Positions 26,344 to 35,189 of a DNA stretch of 64,000 nt are shown here, piece after piece. Under the pieces are notes generated by a model. The model was not told the origin of the DNA. It searched no databases and saw only the letters and a program-made list of their open reading frames with translations. The position numbers were made by a program, and so were the translations under genes. The stretch is from Lactobacillus sp. ESL0680 (GTDB taxonomy: Bacteria; Bacillota; Bacilli; Lactobacillales; Lactobacillaceae). Location: contig NZ_CP113945.1 of NCBI RefSeq assembly GCF_029392855.1, positions 1,488,001 to 1,552,000 on the forward strand, written 5' to 3'. The stretch's first letter is position 1. Each line of letters opens with the position of its first letter.

Positions 26344-26556
26344 ATGGGCTTTATTCTCATGGTTAGCAGCTTAATTATTGGTGGTGGTCTAATCGCTATT
26401 GCAATCTTAGCTGCTACCAACCAAACTTTAAAATATTTAACTTTGTCAATTGGCAGTTTAGCTTTATTAGGTGGCTTAGTTCTATTATTGGCACCAACAT
26501 TTTCTCATCAAGTTTATGATTGGCTATATACATTAATTATTAACCATCAATTTTAA
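26344..26556 (+). CDS. Small membrane protein, two helices, unknown function
   Basis: 70 residues, almost entirely two hydrophobic helices (about 3-25 and 30-52) with a short polar C-terminus. A very strong AAGGAGG precedes the ATG and a strong terminator follows, so it is likely a genuine, separately expressed gene. I recognise no family. Confidence 0.7.
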   Translation: MGFILMVSSLIIGGGLIAIAILAATNQTLKYLTLSIGSLALLGGLVLLLAPTFSHQVYDWLYTLIINHQF

Positions 26557-26561
26557 TTATA

Positions 26562-26592
26562 AAAATAGAGTAGCAGTTAGCTACTCTATTTT
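26562..26592. terminator. Bidirectional terminator
   Basis: AAAATAGAGTAGC / GCTACTCTATTTT, 13-bp perfect stem, 5-base loop. It serves the small membrane protein gene and the converging flavoprotein operon. Confidence 0.92.
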
Positions 26593-26609
26593 GTTCCCAA
26601 ATATTTTAT

Positions 26610-28055
26610 TTAATTCTTATCAGCAATTGCCTGAATTGCATTTCTTCCTGAGAAAATGCAGTAGCCGGCATGAGTACCCGGAACATTAACACCATAGGTA
26701 TCACCGTATAAAACTGCTGACCCATCACTACCAATTGCATAAAGTCCTGGGATCGGTCTGCCCTTGGTATCTAAAACTTCATTATTAATGTTCACACGTA
26801 ACCCATCACCAGTGGTGTAGGCACCAACCCCTAATTCAATTGCGTAAAATGGTCCGTCACCAGCAATTGGCAGCATATACTTAGCAGGCTTATGGAAGTC
26901 AACATCTTCACCCTTTGCGGCCATTTCATTGTAGTGCTTAACGTAAGCTGGCAAGTTTGGTGTGTCAATTTCTTCAGCTAAGTCTTCAATCGTAGCTGCC
27001 TTATGCAAGAATTTGCGACCATCCTTTTCAGCCTTTTCAATATCATCGCGCAAAGTTGGGTATCTATCTTCTGGAACCATTGGCTTCATTGAACGTGGGT
27101 AGGCCTTGTCAGTAAAGTCATCTAAAATTGATTGACTAAAGATACAGAAGACGCGGTCTTGGCGGTTCATTGCATTGCCTTCATTTGCCCAGTTAACAAC
27201 ACAGGCCGCCTCATTAACAAAGCGTTCGCCTAGTTCATTAACCCACATTTGTGGTTGGTCGCAGACTGAGCTCCACATTGCCGTTCCCCATAACTTAAAG
27301 GCAGGAACAGTTTTATCCTTTAATTGGCCGCCAAACATCATTGACATTCCAGTAAAGTACTTCTTAGCTCCCAATTTCCATGCTAAGCGCAGTCCATCCC
27401 CAGTACTCTTACCTGAATTAACTGGAATTACATTATCTGGATTTTGGTGTGGTGTCTTGCCAAATAATTCTGAATCGTTCAAGTAACCACCTGATGCCAA
27501 AACCACGTTTTTAGCATTAATCACTTCAGTAGTGCCATCTTCCACCATTGTTAAGGTCACATCATAACTCTGGTCATCTTGAGGTGTCAAATCAGTTACC
27601 TTAGTTAGGGTCTTAATAATTAGTCCCTTCTTAGTAGCATACGGTTCTAATCCCTTATGAATCGCATCATGACCCTTGCCTTCAAACAAATGCCACGTTC
27701 TAACGCTGGTTCCCATATTGACAACCATCCAGAACTTAACGCCGCGGTCTTGCAGCCAAGAAACATTCTTACCAGCATTATCAATGTAGCGTTGCCACAT
27801 TCTGCCGTCACCCTTGTAGTGAGAATAGTTCAATTCTTCTTCAAGCAGTTCCTTCTTGTCAATGACGGCATTGTCCTTCTTCTGCAGTTCGGAATCGGCA
27901 GCAAATACACCTTCAACATAGTTACCAGTACCACCAGTAGTCTTGCCTTTTTCAACTAATAAGGTCTTCAAGTTGTTATCAACGGCTTCTGCAGCTGCAG
28001 CAAAGCCAGCAAGACCGGCACCAACAATGACAACATCATATTTTTCTTCTGTCAT
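26610..28055 (-). CDS. FAD-dependent oxidoreductase, fumarate reductase/succinate dehydrogenase flavoprotein family
   Basis: 481 residues. The N-terminal dinucleotide fold VVIVGAGLAGFAAAAEA, GGTGNYVEGVFAA, the mid-protein VLASGGYLND and the C-terminal GLYAIGSDGSAVLYGDTYGVNVPG show a complete FAD_binding_2 protein. There is no signal peptide and no FMN- or heme-binding domain. The segment where fumarate reductases carry the catalytic TRD arginine reads VNEAACVVNWANEG, so fumarate is unlikely to be its substrate. Last gene of the operon flavoprotein-MFS-flavoprotein-flavoprotein. Probably cytoplasmic reduction or dehydrogenation of an organic acid or steroid-like compound; substrate unknown. 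Confidence 0.8.
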   Translation of the reverse strand: MTEEKYDVVIVGAGLAGFAAAAEAVDNNLKTLLVEKGKTTGGTGNYVEGVFAADSELQKKDNAVIDKKELLEEELNYSHYKGDGRMWQRYIDNAGKNVSWLQDRGVKFWMVVNMGTSVRTWHLFEGKGHDAIHKGLEPYATKKGLIIKTLTKVTDLTPQDDQSYDVTLTMVEDGTTEVINAKNVVLASGGYLNDSELFGKTPHQNPDNVIPVNSGKSTGDGLRLAWKLGAKKYFTGMSMMFGGQLKDKTVPAFKLWGTAMWSSVCDQPQMWVNELGERFVNEAACVVNWANEGNAMNRQDRVFCIFSQSILDDFTDKAYPRSMKPMVPEDRYPTLRDDIEKAEKDGRKFLHKAATIEDLAEEIDTPNLPAYVKHYNEMAAKGEDVDFHKPAKYMLPIAGDGPFYAIELGVGAYTTGDGLRVNINNEVLDTKGRPIPGLYAIGSDGSAVLYGDTYGVNVPGTHAGYCIFSGRNAIQAIADKN

Positions 28056-28123
28056 GATTTTCCCTCTCTAGTAAAAAACACGTATAAATCAAAATTTCTT
28101 CAATTCATACATGTTTTTAAATT

Positions 28124-29986
28124 TTATTTGCTGGCTTTTGCAGTTTCAGCGGCATCAATTCCGGCTAACCGACCTGAAATGTACGCAAAACCTAATGTTC
28201 CACCTTCAAAGTCAACATAAGCCTTACCATACATACCAGATGCATCAGCACCAGTAACATAAAGATTAGGAACAGGTTCACCTTCTGGTGTTAAAGCGTG
28301 CATCTTTTCATCAATCGTTGCACCACCAAGTGTTCCCAAGTTACGGGCAATAAACTTAACTGCGTAGAATGGGCCATTTTCAACTGGAATCATTCTATTA
28401 GTATCAGAGAAGAATAGGTCATCTTCACCGGTCTTCTTGGCATTATTGTATTGGGCAACAGACTTCTGCAAGTTATCAGAATCAACACCCATCTTATTGG
28501 CCAATTCTTCAATAGTATCGCCAATAAAGACAACATTTGTTGACTCAAGTTGATTTAACAAAGCAGTGAAATCAGTCTTCTCATGCTCACGCTTAATGTT
28601 TTCTTCGGTATCAGTTGGGTAATTAAATTCCATGTAGAATTCACGATGGTTTTTCCATTTCCCATAATGATCTTCAATCGCAACTGTACCGCCTTCCTTG
28701 ATCTTATCCAACATCGCTTGATCAAGAACAACATATTCAGTTTGTTTTGGCTGTTCAGATAATTCGGCACCATGAACAGCAAAGTCCAAAGCATGAGTTT
28801 CACTAGCGTAACGCTGACCCCGATTATTAACGCGCAAGTTCGGGAAGTCAGCTAAAGCATTGAGTGGCATCCAACCAGGGCCAACAATCTTAGCCATTGC
28901 ACCAATATCTTCATTACTGAATGTTTGCCAGAAGTAATGCGTTGAACCATTAATATGATGAGCAGTACCAGCATCCCAAGCCATGTTCAAACCGTCACCG
29001 GTATTTTGCAAAACTTGACCTTGTGTGCTGACATCACCCAAGTATTCTTTACGCATTTCTGGATTACCACCAAAACCACCGGTAGCAATAATCACCTTTT
29101 TGGCATGTACTTCTAAAGTAGAATCATCACCTTGGGCAACAACACCAGTAACTGCACCATCTTCTTGCAACAATTTTTTAGCAGCGAAGCCAAAGTACAT
29201 CTTGCCGCCAATTGATTCGAATTTTTCAATCAGCTTGGTAATTGCCTTGGTACCACCTTCTTGGTAGCCATGCAAAGTTGCAGGCATCCCAATATGGTCA
29301 TAACTACCACCAGTACCAGCGTCAACCAACTTCATAATGGCGCCGTTTTCGTTCAGCCAGTCAACTGTCTTACCAGATTCATCAATAATTCTACGAACTA
29401 AGATTGAGTTCATATAACCTTGTGAGGCGTCCATGTACTCGTCATATAGCCACTTCTTAGAAACAACTTGGTCAGAATCCTTTTGTTGTTGACTGTCTGC
29501 AGCAAACATCCCACCAGCAAATGTACCAGCACCAAGTGGCGAAATTGTCTTCTCAAGAAGGGCAACACTTGCCCCTTCTTGTTTAGCAGCAAGTGCTGCA
29601 GCAGCACCAGCAGAGCCAGCACCCACAACAGCAACATCGACATCAATTACTTCTTTATCAGAACTAGCATTTTGCGTGCCATTTTCTTTTAAAGCAGCAA
29701 AGTCAACATCTGCCTTGGTTAAAGCATCCTTAACCCCAGCAATAATTCCCCGCGAGGTTTCAGAAGCTCCCGAAACAACATCAACATCAACCGATTGATT
29801 TTTCACAATTTTGTCGGCCATTTTCTTAAAGGCATTATCTGCTAAACTATCTGGAGCAAAATTATTCAGTGCTTTAACACTATTAATCTTGTCTTCATTA
29901 ACGTCGACTTCAACATTAATGATACTTTCCTTACCTTGACCTGAGCCGGTATACTTGCCCGGTTTTGTCGTGATTTTTTGCGTCAT
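28124..29986 (-). CDS. Flavoprotein reductase with N-terminal FMN-binding (flavinylation) domain
   Basis: 620 residues. An FMN_bind domain (about 10-90) contains D69-V-V-S-G-A-S75, the site where ApbE attaches FMN through a phosphoester bond. It is joined to a full FAD_binding_2 reductase (VAVVGAGSAGAAAALAA near 120; ATGGFGGNPEMRKEYLG; LYVTGADASGMYGKAYVDFEGG). Soluble fumarate, urocanate and acrylate reductases share this layout, with electrons passing from FMN to FAD. The active-site segment reads ASETHALDFAVHGAE instead of the usual TRD, and the C-terminal HGANRLGGN motif is absent, so the acceptor differs from fumarate. No signal peptide, so cytoplasmic. Third gene in its operon. Confidence 0.85.
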   Translation of the reverse strand: MTQKITTKPGKYTGSGQGKESIINVEVDVNEDKINSVKALNNFAPDSLADNAFKKMADKIVKNQSVDVDVVSGASETSRGIIAGVKDALTKADVDFAALKENGTQNASSDKEVIDVDVAVVGAGSAGAAAALAAKQEGASVALLEKTISPLGAGTFAGGMFAADSQQQKDSDQVVSKKWLYDEYMDASQGYMNSILVRRIIDESGKTVDWLNENGAIMKLVDAGTGGSYDHIGMPATLHGYQEGGTKAITKLIEKFESIGGKMYFGFAAKKLLQEDGAVTGVVAQGDDSTLEVHAKKVIIATGGFGGNPEMRKEYLGDVSTQGQVLQNTGDGLNMAWDAGTAHHINGSTHYFWQTFSNEDIGAMAKIVGPGWMPLNALADFPNLRVNNRGQRYASETHALDFAVHGAELSEQPKQTEYVVLDQAMLDKIKEGGTVAIEDHYGKWKNHREFYMEFNYPTDTEENIKREHEKTDFTALLNQLESTNVVFIGDTIEELANKMGVDSDNLQKSVAQYNNAKKTGEDDLFFSDTNRMIPVENGPFYAVKFIARNLGTLGGATIDEKMHALTPEGEPVPNLYVTGADASGMYGKAYVDFEGGTLGFAYISGRLAGIDAAETAKASK

Positions 29987-30010
29987 AGTATATCCTTCTT
30001 AATTAATAAC

Positions 30011-31225
30011 TTAACGATGACGACCTGCATTTGGATTTGGTAGAATTGCCATAAAAATAGCAGTCAAAGCAAAGACAAGTCCTTGAATAATAAAGGTCGT
30101 TAAGTAACTCTTACCAGCAATCATCGAAATAATGATTGGTACACAGTATGATAAAAGCAGTGAAACAGTACCAACTAAACCACCGGCTGAACCAGCATAC
30201 TTAGGACCAATTTCTGGGAAAGTAATTGGCATTGCCTGCATAATTGGACCAGTCATGGCACCAAGCAGACCACCGATAACTAAGTTAATTGTCAGAACTA
30301 CTCCTAAAGGAACATACCAACTAATAGCCATTGAAATACCACCTAAAACAGTAATCCCAATCATTAATGGTTTAGCGTTCTTAGGCTTATTAATAATTGC
30401 TGGACCAAAGGCACTACCAAACATACTACCAACAGTCGCAATAGCGGCAATGGTACCAGCTTGTTGTGGACTCATTCCTCTTGCAGCAAATGCTTGTGGC
30501 AAAATTCCGGAGAAAGCTTCACTAGCACCCATACCACAACCTACACAAAGAGCAACAATCCAGGTCTTCTTGCTTTTGGCAGCTTCTTTAAAGAAACTCC
30601 ATGAAGATGCAGCTTGATCTGCTTGCATTTCTTGCTTAGGAATTTCTTCACCCTTTGGTGTATCTTTAACAAATAATACCCAGCAAACACCTAAAACAAG
30701 CAAAACAATTGATGAGAAGATATAAGCTGCTTGAACACTAGGAAACATTGGTCCCGTAATTTGAGATAACATAATTCCTACACTGGCTGAGGCAAAGAAA
30801 ATCCCCATTGCCATGTTAGTATCTTGCTTAAACCAAATACCAAAGATCTTTAGAGTATTAGCGTTTAACAGTGCCATATATACCCCAAACATCATCAGCA
30901 TAATCATCATTGTGATGAAGTTATTAGCCCACAGACGACCAAACGCACCAATAACTGATACGACTAATCCAACTGTGACGATTTTCTTAGCACCAAATTT
31001 ATCTGCCAAAGATCCTGCAGGAATACTAAGGAAAACGGCAATTAACATTGGTGCCATTAATAAACTTTGAAATTGCGGCATTGTAATATGCAATGCTGGC
31101 ATAATTTGCGTAGCCAATGATGAAATTTGGAATTGGACGTAATTACTAATCATATCTAGCAATGCGGCAATTGCCAAAATCACCCACCGATAGTTAGAAA
31201 GCTTCGGTAATTGTTTTTGTTCCAT
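30011..31225 (-). CDS. MFS transporter, paralog 1 (organic-anion carrier-like)
   Basis: 404 residues, twelve hydrophobic helices, with DKFGAKKIVTVG in the helix 2-3 loop (MFS motif A). It closely resembles the proteins at 33973 and 35190 over the whole length (all begin with LP-L-S-YRWVIL). The family includes oxalate/formate-like and other monocarboxylate carriers. It is encoded between two flavoprotein genes with gaps under 30 bases, so it probably imports their substrate or exports the product. Confidence 0.85.
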   Translation of the reverse strand: MEQKQLPKLSNYRWVILAIAALLDMISNYVQFQISSLATQIMPALHITMPQFQSLLMAPMLIAVFLSIPAGSLADKFGAKKIVTVGLVVSVIGAFGRLWANNFITMMIMLMMFGVYMALLNANTLKIFGIWFKQDTNMAMGIFFASASVGIMLSQITGPMFPSVQAAYIFSSIVLLVLGVCWVLFVKDTPKGEEIPKQEMQADQAASSWSFFKEAAKSKKTWIVALCVGCGMGASEAFSGILPQAFAARGMSPQQAGTIAAIATVGSMFGSAFGPAIINKPKNAKPLMIGITVLGGISMAISWYVPLGVVLTINLVIGGLLGAMTGPIMQAMPITFPEIGPKYAGSAGGLVGTVSLLLSYCVPIIISMIAGKSYLTTFIIQGLVFALTAIFMAILPNPNAGRHR

Positions 31226-31253
31226 AATAATTAAAACTCCCCTAATTTATGAC

Positions 31254-32738
31254 TTAATTTTCCGCAGCATATTGTCCTGCTAACCGGCCAAATGTTTGTG
31301 CGTGGCTGCAGGTAAGACCAGGAACTCTATCTGGATAACTACCCCAGAAGAAGCCACCACTACAGTTTCCTGCTGCATAAAGATGTGGAATTGGCTTACC
31401 CATCTTATCGATAACTTCCATCTTGGTATTAATTCTTAAGCCATCAAGCGTTGCCAGCAGCCGGCCGCCCATAATAACACCGTAGTATGGACCATGTTCA
31501 ACTGGGAATAATCTAAACTTCTCTTTACCAAAGTCAGTGTCTTCTCCTTGGTCGCACATCTTGTTATATTCATTAACAGTAGCAACCAACTGTTCTTTTG
31601 GCAGGTTCAACATTTCGGCTAATTCTTCAATTGTATCGGCCTTCTTAACCATGCCATCATCAATTCGCCGTTGAACTTCAGCCTTATTTTCTTCAGTGTT
31701 GTAAATACCTGGGAAGCCTAAACGTGAACAGCCTTGAGTTCTAAATTGAGCCATGTGGTCCATTGCATCTTCAGACCAAATTTGTGCTTCCAAGTATCCT
31801 GGCTGCTTAGCCATTGCATTAATGTCAAATTGGTAAGGTACACTTTCGTTACCAAAACGTTCACCATTTAGGTTAACCTTCAGCATCGGGTATGCACCCA
31901 TCCAGAAGTAGCCTGGATCCTTAAAGTCAATGACATAATGATCTTCAGCATTAGTGCCAACTGGAACAGCACCACGGTCAAAAATAATTTCAGCTGGTTC
32001 TTCATCACGAGCAGCACCAACTTTTAGTCCGGCCAAGATACCTGAACCATCGTCACGTGGACCATCAGAATAAACATTCTTCTTATAGCCTAGTGGATCC
32101 CACTTCTTCATCAATTCAACGTTAGCACCGTAACCACCGGTACAGATAATGACACCCTTAGTAGCAGCGTATTCAGTCTTTTCACCTGAATCACGATCAC
32201 TAGTAATAATGCCCGTTACCTTACCGCTGTCATCAGTAACTAATTCTTCTAACTTGGTATTGTACTTAAGCGTTACGCCTAATTCCTTCACCTTATCAAT
32301 CATCCAGTCACCGTAATGTGCCCAATCATTATCGGGTGTGGCAATTGCTAATTCAGTATTGAAGGCTGTGTTAACAATGGTTTCGTAATAAGCATCTGAT
32401 TGCGGCTTCAATACGCCACCGTTTGGCTTCAAAATATTGTCTTCAAGCCAGTTTGCTGTTTCATCAGTATGATTAGCCCAAGTCCATAATAGGCGTTCAT
32501 CAACATTATCTTGATAGAACAAAGTTAAGAAATTCATTAACTTAGCTTTATCAACTTTAATTCCTGCTCTTCTTTGTGCGTTACTGTCCAAAGCAGCAAA
32601 GAATGACCGGAACAAAAATCTTGAACTTCCCATCTTATCAACTAATAAAACTTTGGCGCCTTTTTCAGCAGCGGCCATGGCTGCCATCGCACCAGCATTG
32701 CTGGCACCAGCAACAATTACGTCATAGGTATCTTTCAT
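31254..32738 (-). CDS. FAD-dependent oxidoreductase, fumarate reductase family, first gene of the flavoprotein operon
   Basis: 494 residues of the FAD_binding_2 family. The nucleotide motif is GASNAG in place of GAGxAG (VIVAGASNAGAMAAMAAAEKG). Other marks are ICTGGYGANVELMKKW, NLNGERFGNES and the C-terminal LYAAGNCSGGFFWGSYPDRVPG. As in the sister proteins, no TRD arginine follows the ERFGNE segment (SVPYQFDINAMAKQ). Cytoplasmic, no extra redox domain. Gene order (this gene, MFS, FMN-flavoprotein, flavoprotein) suggests a pathway in which related substrates are taken up and reduced. Confidence 0.8.
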   Translation of the reverse strand: MKDTYDVIVAGASNAGAMAAMAAAEKGAKVLLVDKMGSSRFLFRSFFAALDSNAQRRAGIKVDKAKLMNFLTLFYQDNVDERLLWTWANHTDETANWLEDNILKPNGGVLKPQSDAYYETIVNTAFNTELAIATPDNDWAHYGDWMIDKVKELGVTLKYNTKLEELVTDDSGKVTGIITSDRDSGEKTEYAATKGVIICTGGYGANVELMKKWDPLGYKKNVYSDGPRDDGSGILAGLKVGAARDEEPAEIIFDRGAVPVGTNAEDHYVIDFKDPGYFWMGAYPMLKVNLNGERFGNESVPYQFDINAMAKQPGYLEAQIWSEDAMDHMAQFRTQGCSRLGFPGIYNTEENKAEVQRRIDDGMVKKADTIEELAEMLNLPKEQLVATVNEYNKMCDQGEDTDFGKEKFRLFPVEHGPYYGVIMGGRLLATLDGLRINTKMEVIDKMGKPIPHLYAAGNCSGGFFWGSYPDRVPGLTCSHAQTFGRLAGQYAAEN

Positions 32739-32803
32739 TTTTTATCCCTCACTTTTATAAAAAAGAAATCCTCTAACCGCTTTCATAATACTATGAATTA
32801 AGT

Positions 32804-32822
32804 GAAATTCTGCACCAATTTC
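32804..32822. promoter_or_regulatory. Candidate operator upstream of the flavoprotein operon
   Basis: GAAATT-N7-AATTTC, a 19-base dyad in the gap between the LysR gene and the flavoprotein operon it may control. Weak evidence. Confidence 0.3.
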
Positions 32823-32875
32823 GGAATTCAGGATTACTAAATGGAATAGAGAACATTTCAAAAAGAAAATGGCAC

Positions 32876-32918
32876 TTAAAAAGCCTTAGTATCAGCAACG
32901 CTTTATCGCTGATACTAA
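32876..32918 (-). terminator. Terminator after the LysR gene
   Basis: TTAGTATCAGC (32886-32896) / GCTGATACTAA (32908-32918), 11-bp perfect stem, then GGCTTTTTAAG on the minus strand. Confidence 0.75.
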
Positions 32919-32951
32919 AGCTCATTAAATAACATGAAAATTTTGACTTTT

Positions 32952-33857
32952 TTATTTTTTATTTGGCAAAAATTCCGTAATTGACTCTCGCAAAATGGCG
33001 ATTACTTGCTTAAGGACTGTTTCATTGGCAAAAGATTCCATATAGGCAATACCATACGGAGAAATTTCATGATAATCAAAGGGAACATATGTCACGCCGT
33101 TAGCTTGATAGTCAGCAATAAAGTTAGGTAAAACGCCATACCCCCAACCTGCACGAACATATACTCCCATACTCAAGAAGTCTTGAACAAACTTAATTCG
33201 TTTCATGCCAACATTATTGACTAACGAATTTTGGAATTTAACCTGAACATTAAGCGAACTATTCGGATCAAGCAAAAAGATGTCCTTATCTTGCAAATCC
33301 TTTAACGTTAATTGTTCTTTCTGTGCTAGTGGTGAGTTTGACGGGCAAGCAACAACAAAGTGGCCGCGAATCAGAGGCTCAAATTGCACGTCTTCAACAA
33401 TTTCAACATCATCACGCGCAATTGCACAAAGATCCACATGGTGATTCAGTAATTCGCCAATCGAATTATTCAAAACAAAAACAAACTGCACGTTGATATT
33501 ACTGTTAACTGCCCGCAATTTTCTTAAAAAAATAGGTAAAACCTGCTGCTCAAGCGGTGTATCACACACGCCAATTCGAAGCAGTGTGCCAGCATCATTT
33601 TTTTGGCTCTGCAAATACGCGACTGTATAATCCATGTCATCAACGACATTGCGTGCAACATGATAAAAATACTTGCCAGCATTGGTCAAAGAAATCCGAT
33701 GGTGCGCCCGATTAATCAGCGTCACACCAATTGTATTTTCTAAGTCCTTAATATTCTTGGATACAGCTGACTGGGAAAAATTAAGACGCTCAGCAGCAAT
33801 GGTAAAACTAGAATTATCAACAGCTTTAATAAAACAACGTAATTGAGTAAAGTTCAT
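32952..33857 (-). CDS. LysR-family regulator of the flavoprotein operon (inferred)
   Basis: 301 residues: an N-terminal winged helix (AAERLNFSQSAVSKNIKDLENTIG) and a periplasmic-binding-protein-like effector domain from about residue 90 (LLRIGVCDTPLEQQVLP, LCAIARDDVE). LysR proteins respond to a small-molecule ligand, usually related to the pathway they control. It lies between the flavoprotein operon and a two-gene MFS unit, all on the same strand, with its own promoter and terminator. The target assignment rests on position only. Confidence 0.88.
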   Translation of the reverse strand: MNFTQLRCFIKAVDNSSFTIAAERLNFSQSAVSKNIKDLENTIGVTLINRAHHRISLTNAGKYFYHVARNVVDDMDYTVAYLQSQKNDAGTLLRIGVCDTPLEQQVLPIFLRKLRAVNSNINVQFVFVLNNSIGELLNHHVDLCAIARDDVEIVEDVQFEPLIRGHFVVACPSNSPLAQKEQLTLKDLQDKDIFLLDPNSSLNVQVKFQNSLVNNVGMKRIKFVQDFLSMGVYVRAGWGYGVLPNFIADYQANGVTYVPFDYHEISPYGIAYMESFANETVLKQVIAILRESITEFLPNKK

Positions 33858-33892
33858 TTTTGATCATCCCATTTCAATATATAGCTATTTTT

Positions 33893-33922
33893 ATTATACA
33901 TTTAATGTGAGCTATTTCACAT
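33893..33922 (-). promoter_or_regulatory. LysR gene promoter with a CRP/FNR-like palindrome
   Basis: TATAAT on the minus strand (33898-33893). The perfect dyad ATGTGA-N6-TCACAT (33905-33922) covers the spacer and -35 region. The TGTGA-N6-TCACA form is the classic CRP-family site; Lactobacillus Flp-type regulators belong to that family. Confidence 0.55.
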
Positions 33923-33930
33923 CAATCTAA

Positions 33931-33964
33931 TTAAAAAAGTCGCTGAACCTTAGTTCAGCGACTT
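33931..33964 (-). terminator. Terminator of the two-gene MFS unit
   Basis: AAGTCGCTGAAC / GTTCAGCGACTT, 12-bp stem, 4-base loop, TTTTTT on the minus strand. Confidence 0.92.
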
Positions 33965-33972
33965 AAAATTAT

Positions 33973-35166
33973 TTAATCACGTACATGATTTGCGTCTGGC
34001 AAAATCATAATTAAGATCATTGTCGATGCAGTTAAAATGGCTTGAATGGCAAAAGTTACTAAGTAATTTTGCCCAGCAATTGCGGAAATCACAACGGTAA
34101 GAACATACGACATTAGCAGTTGCACAGTCCCAACTAATCCGCCGGCACTACCAGCATATTTAGGACCAATTTCTGGAAATTCAGCAACCATCCCTTGCAT
34201 TAACGGGCCGTTTGCTGCGCCAAATAACCCACCAATTACTAAGTTAGCCATCATTAAACTGCCAGCCGGTGTAAACCAAGTAGCAAAAATCGAAATGCCG
34301 GCAACTATTCTAGTTAAGACCATGTATGGCTTGGCCCGATTTAGATGATGTGTCACAGCAGGAGCTACTAGTGAACCAATCAAACTACCAATTGTTGCAA
34401 CAGATGCAATTGCACCAGCTGAAGCAATTGCGATTCCCTTACCATTAATTAATGCTTGCGGCAAAATCCCAGTAAAAGACATCGTTGCAGCAGAACCAAT
34501 CCCACCAGAAATGCCGACCAGCCAAGTTTTCTTACTTTTGATAACTACTCGCAAGTACTTAGTAACTGGTTCTGACTTAGGAACCGGCTCGCCTTTAGGC
34601 GTATCTTTAACAAAGATAATCCATAGAACTGTCAAAATTAACAAAACAGTTGATGAGAAAATATATGCAGCACTGACACTTGCAAATAGTGAGCTAGTCA
34701 ATTGCGAAAGCGTAATTCCCACACTAGCTGAGGCGAAGAAAATCCCCATTGCAACATTAGTGTCTTGCTTGAACCAAGTACTAAAAATCTTGATGGTATT
34801 TGCATTCAATAGTGCCATGTAGATACCAAACATCATGAGCATCAGCATCATTGTAATGAAGTTATGAGCAAACAAACGACCATAAGCACCAATTACTGAG
34901 ACAATACACCCAATTGTAACAATCTTTTTTGCTCCAAATTTATCTGCCAGCATCCCGCTAGGAATACTTAAAAATACAGCTACCAGCATCGGTGCCATTA
35001 ATAAACTAGAAAATTGCGCAGGCGAAATATGTAAAGCCGGCATAATTTGTGTGGCTAAAGCAGAAATCTGAAATTGCGTATAATTACTAATCATATCCAT
35101 TAGTGCAATTATGCCCAAAATTACCCAGCGATAGCTTGATAAAGCCGGAAGTTTTCTTTCATCCAT
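33973..35166 (-). CDS. MFS transporter, paralog 2
   Basis: 397 residues, twelve helices, with DKFGAKKIVTIG and FFASASVGITLSQLTS shared almost word for word with the paralog at 30011. It is encoded 23 bases after the third paralog at 35190, so the two form one transcript. Repeated carriers beside several flavoprotein reductases suggest related but distinct organic anions are handled. The substrate is unknown. Confidence 0.85.
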   Translation of the reverse strand: MDERKLPALSSYRWVILGIIALMDMISNYTQFQISALATQIMPALHISPAQFSSLLMAPMLVAVFLSIPSGMLADKFGAKKIVTIGCIVSVIGAYGRLFAHNFITMMLMLMMFGIYMALLNANTIKIFSTWFKQDTNVAMGIFFASASVGITLSQLTSSLFASVSAAYIFSSTVLLILTVLWIIFVKDTPKGEPVPKSEPVTKYLRVVIKSKKTWLVGISGGIGSAATMSFTGILPQALINGKGIAIASAGAIASVATIGSLIGSLVAPAVTHHLNRAKPYMVLTRIVAGISIFATWFTPAGSLMMANLVIGGLFGAANGPLMQGMVAEFPEIGPKYAGSAGGLVGTVQLLMSYVLTVVISAIAGQNYLVTFAIQAILTASTMILIMILPDANHVRD

Positions 35167-35189
35167 AAGTATCTCTTTTCTTCAATTAA

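Noticed and set aside
31254-32738. GASNAG near the N-terminus as a flavinylation site
   Set aside because: It lies in the first dinucleotide-binding loop of the FAD fold, lacks the D-x-x-S/T lead, and is simply a variant of GAGxAG.
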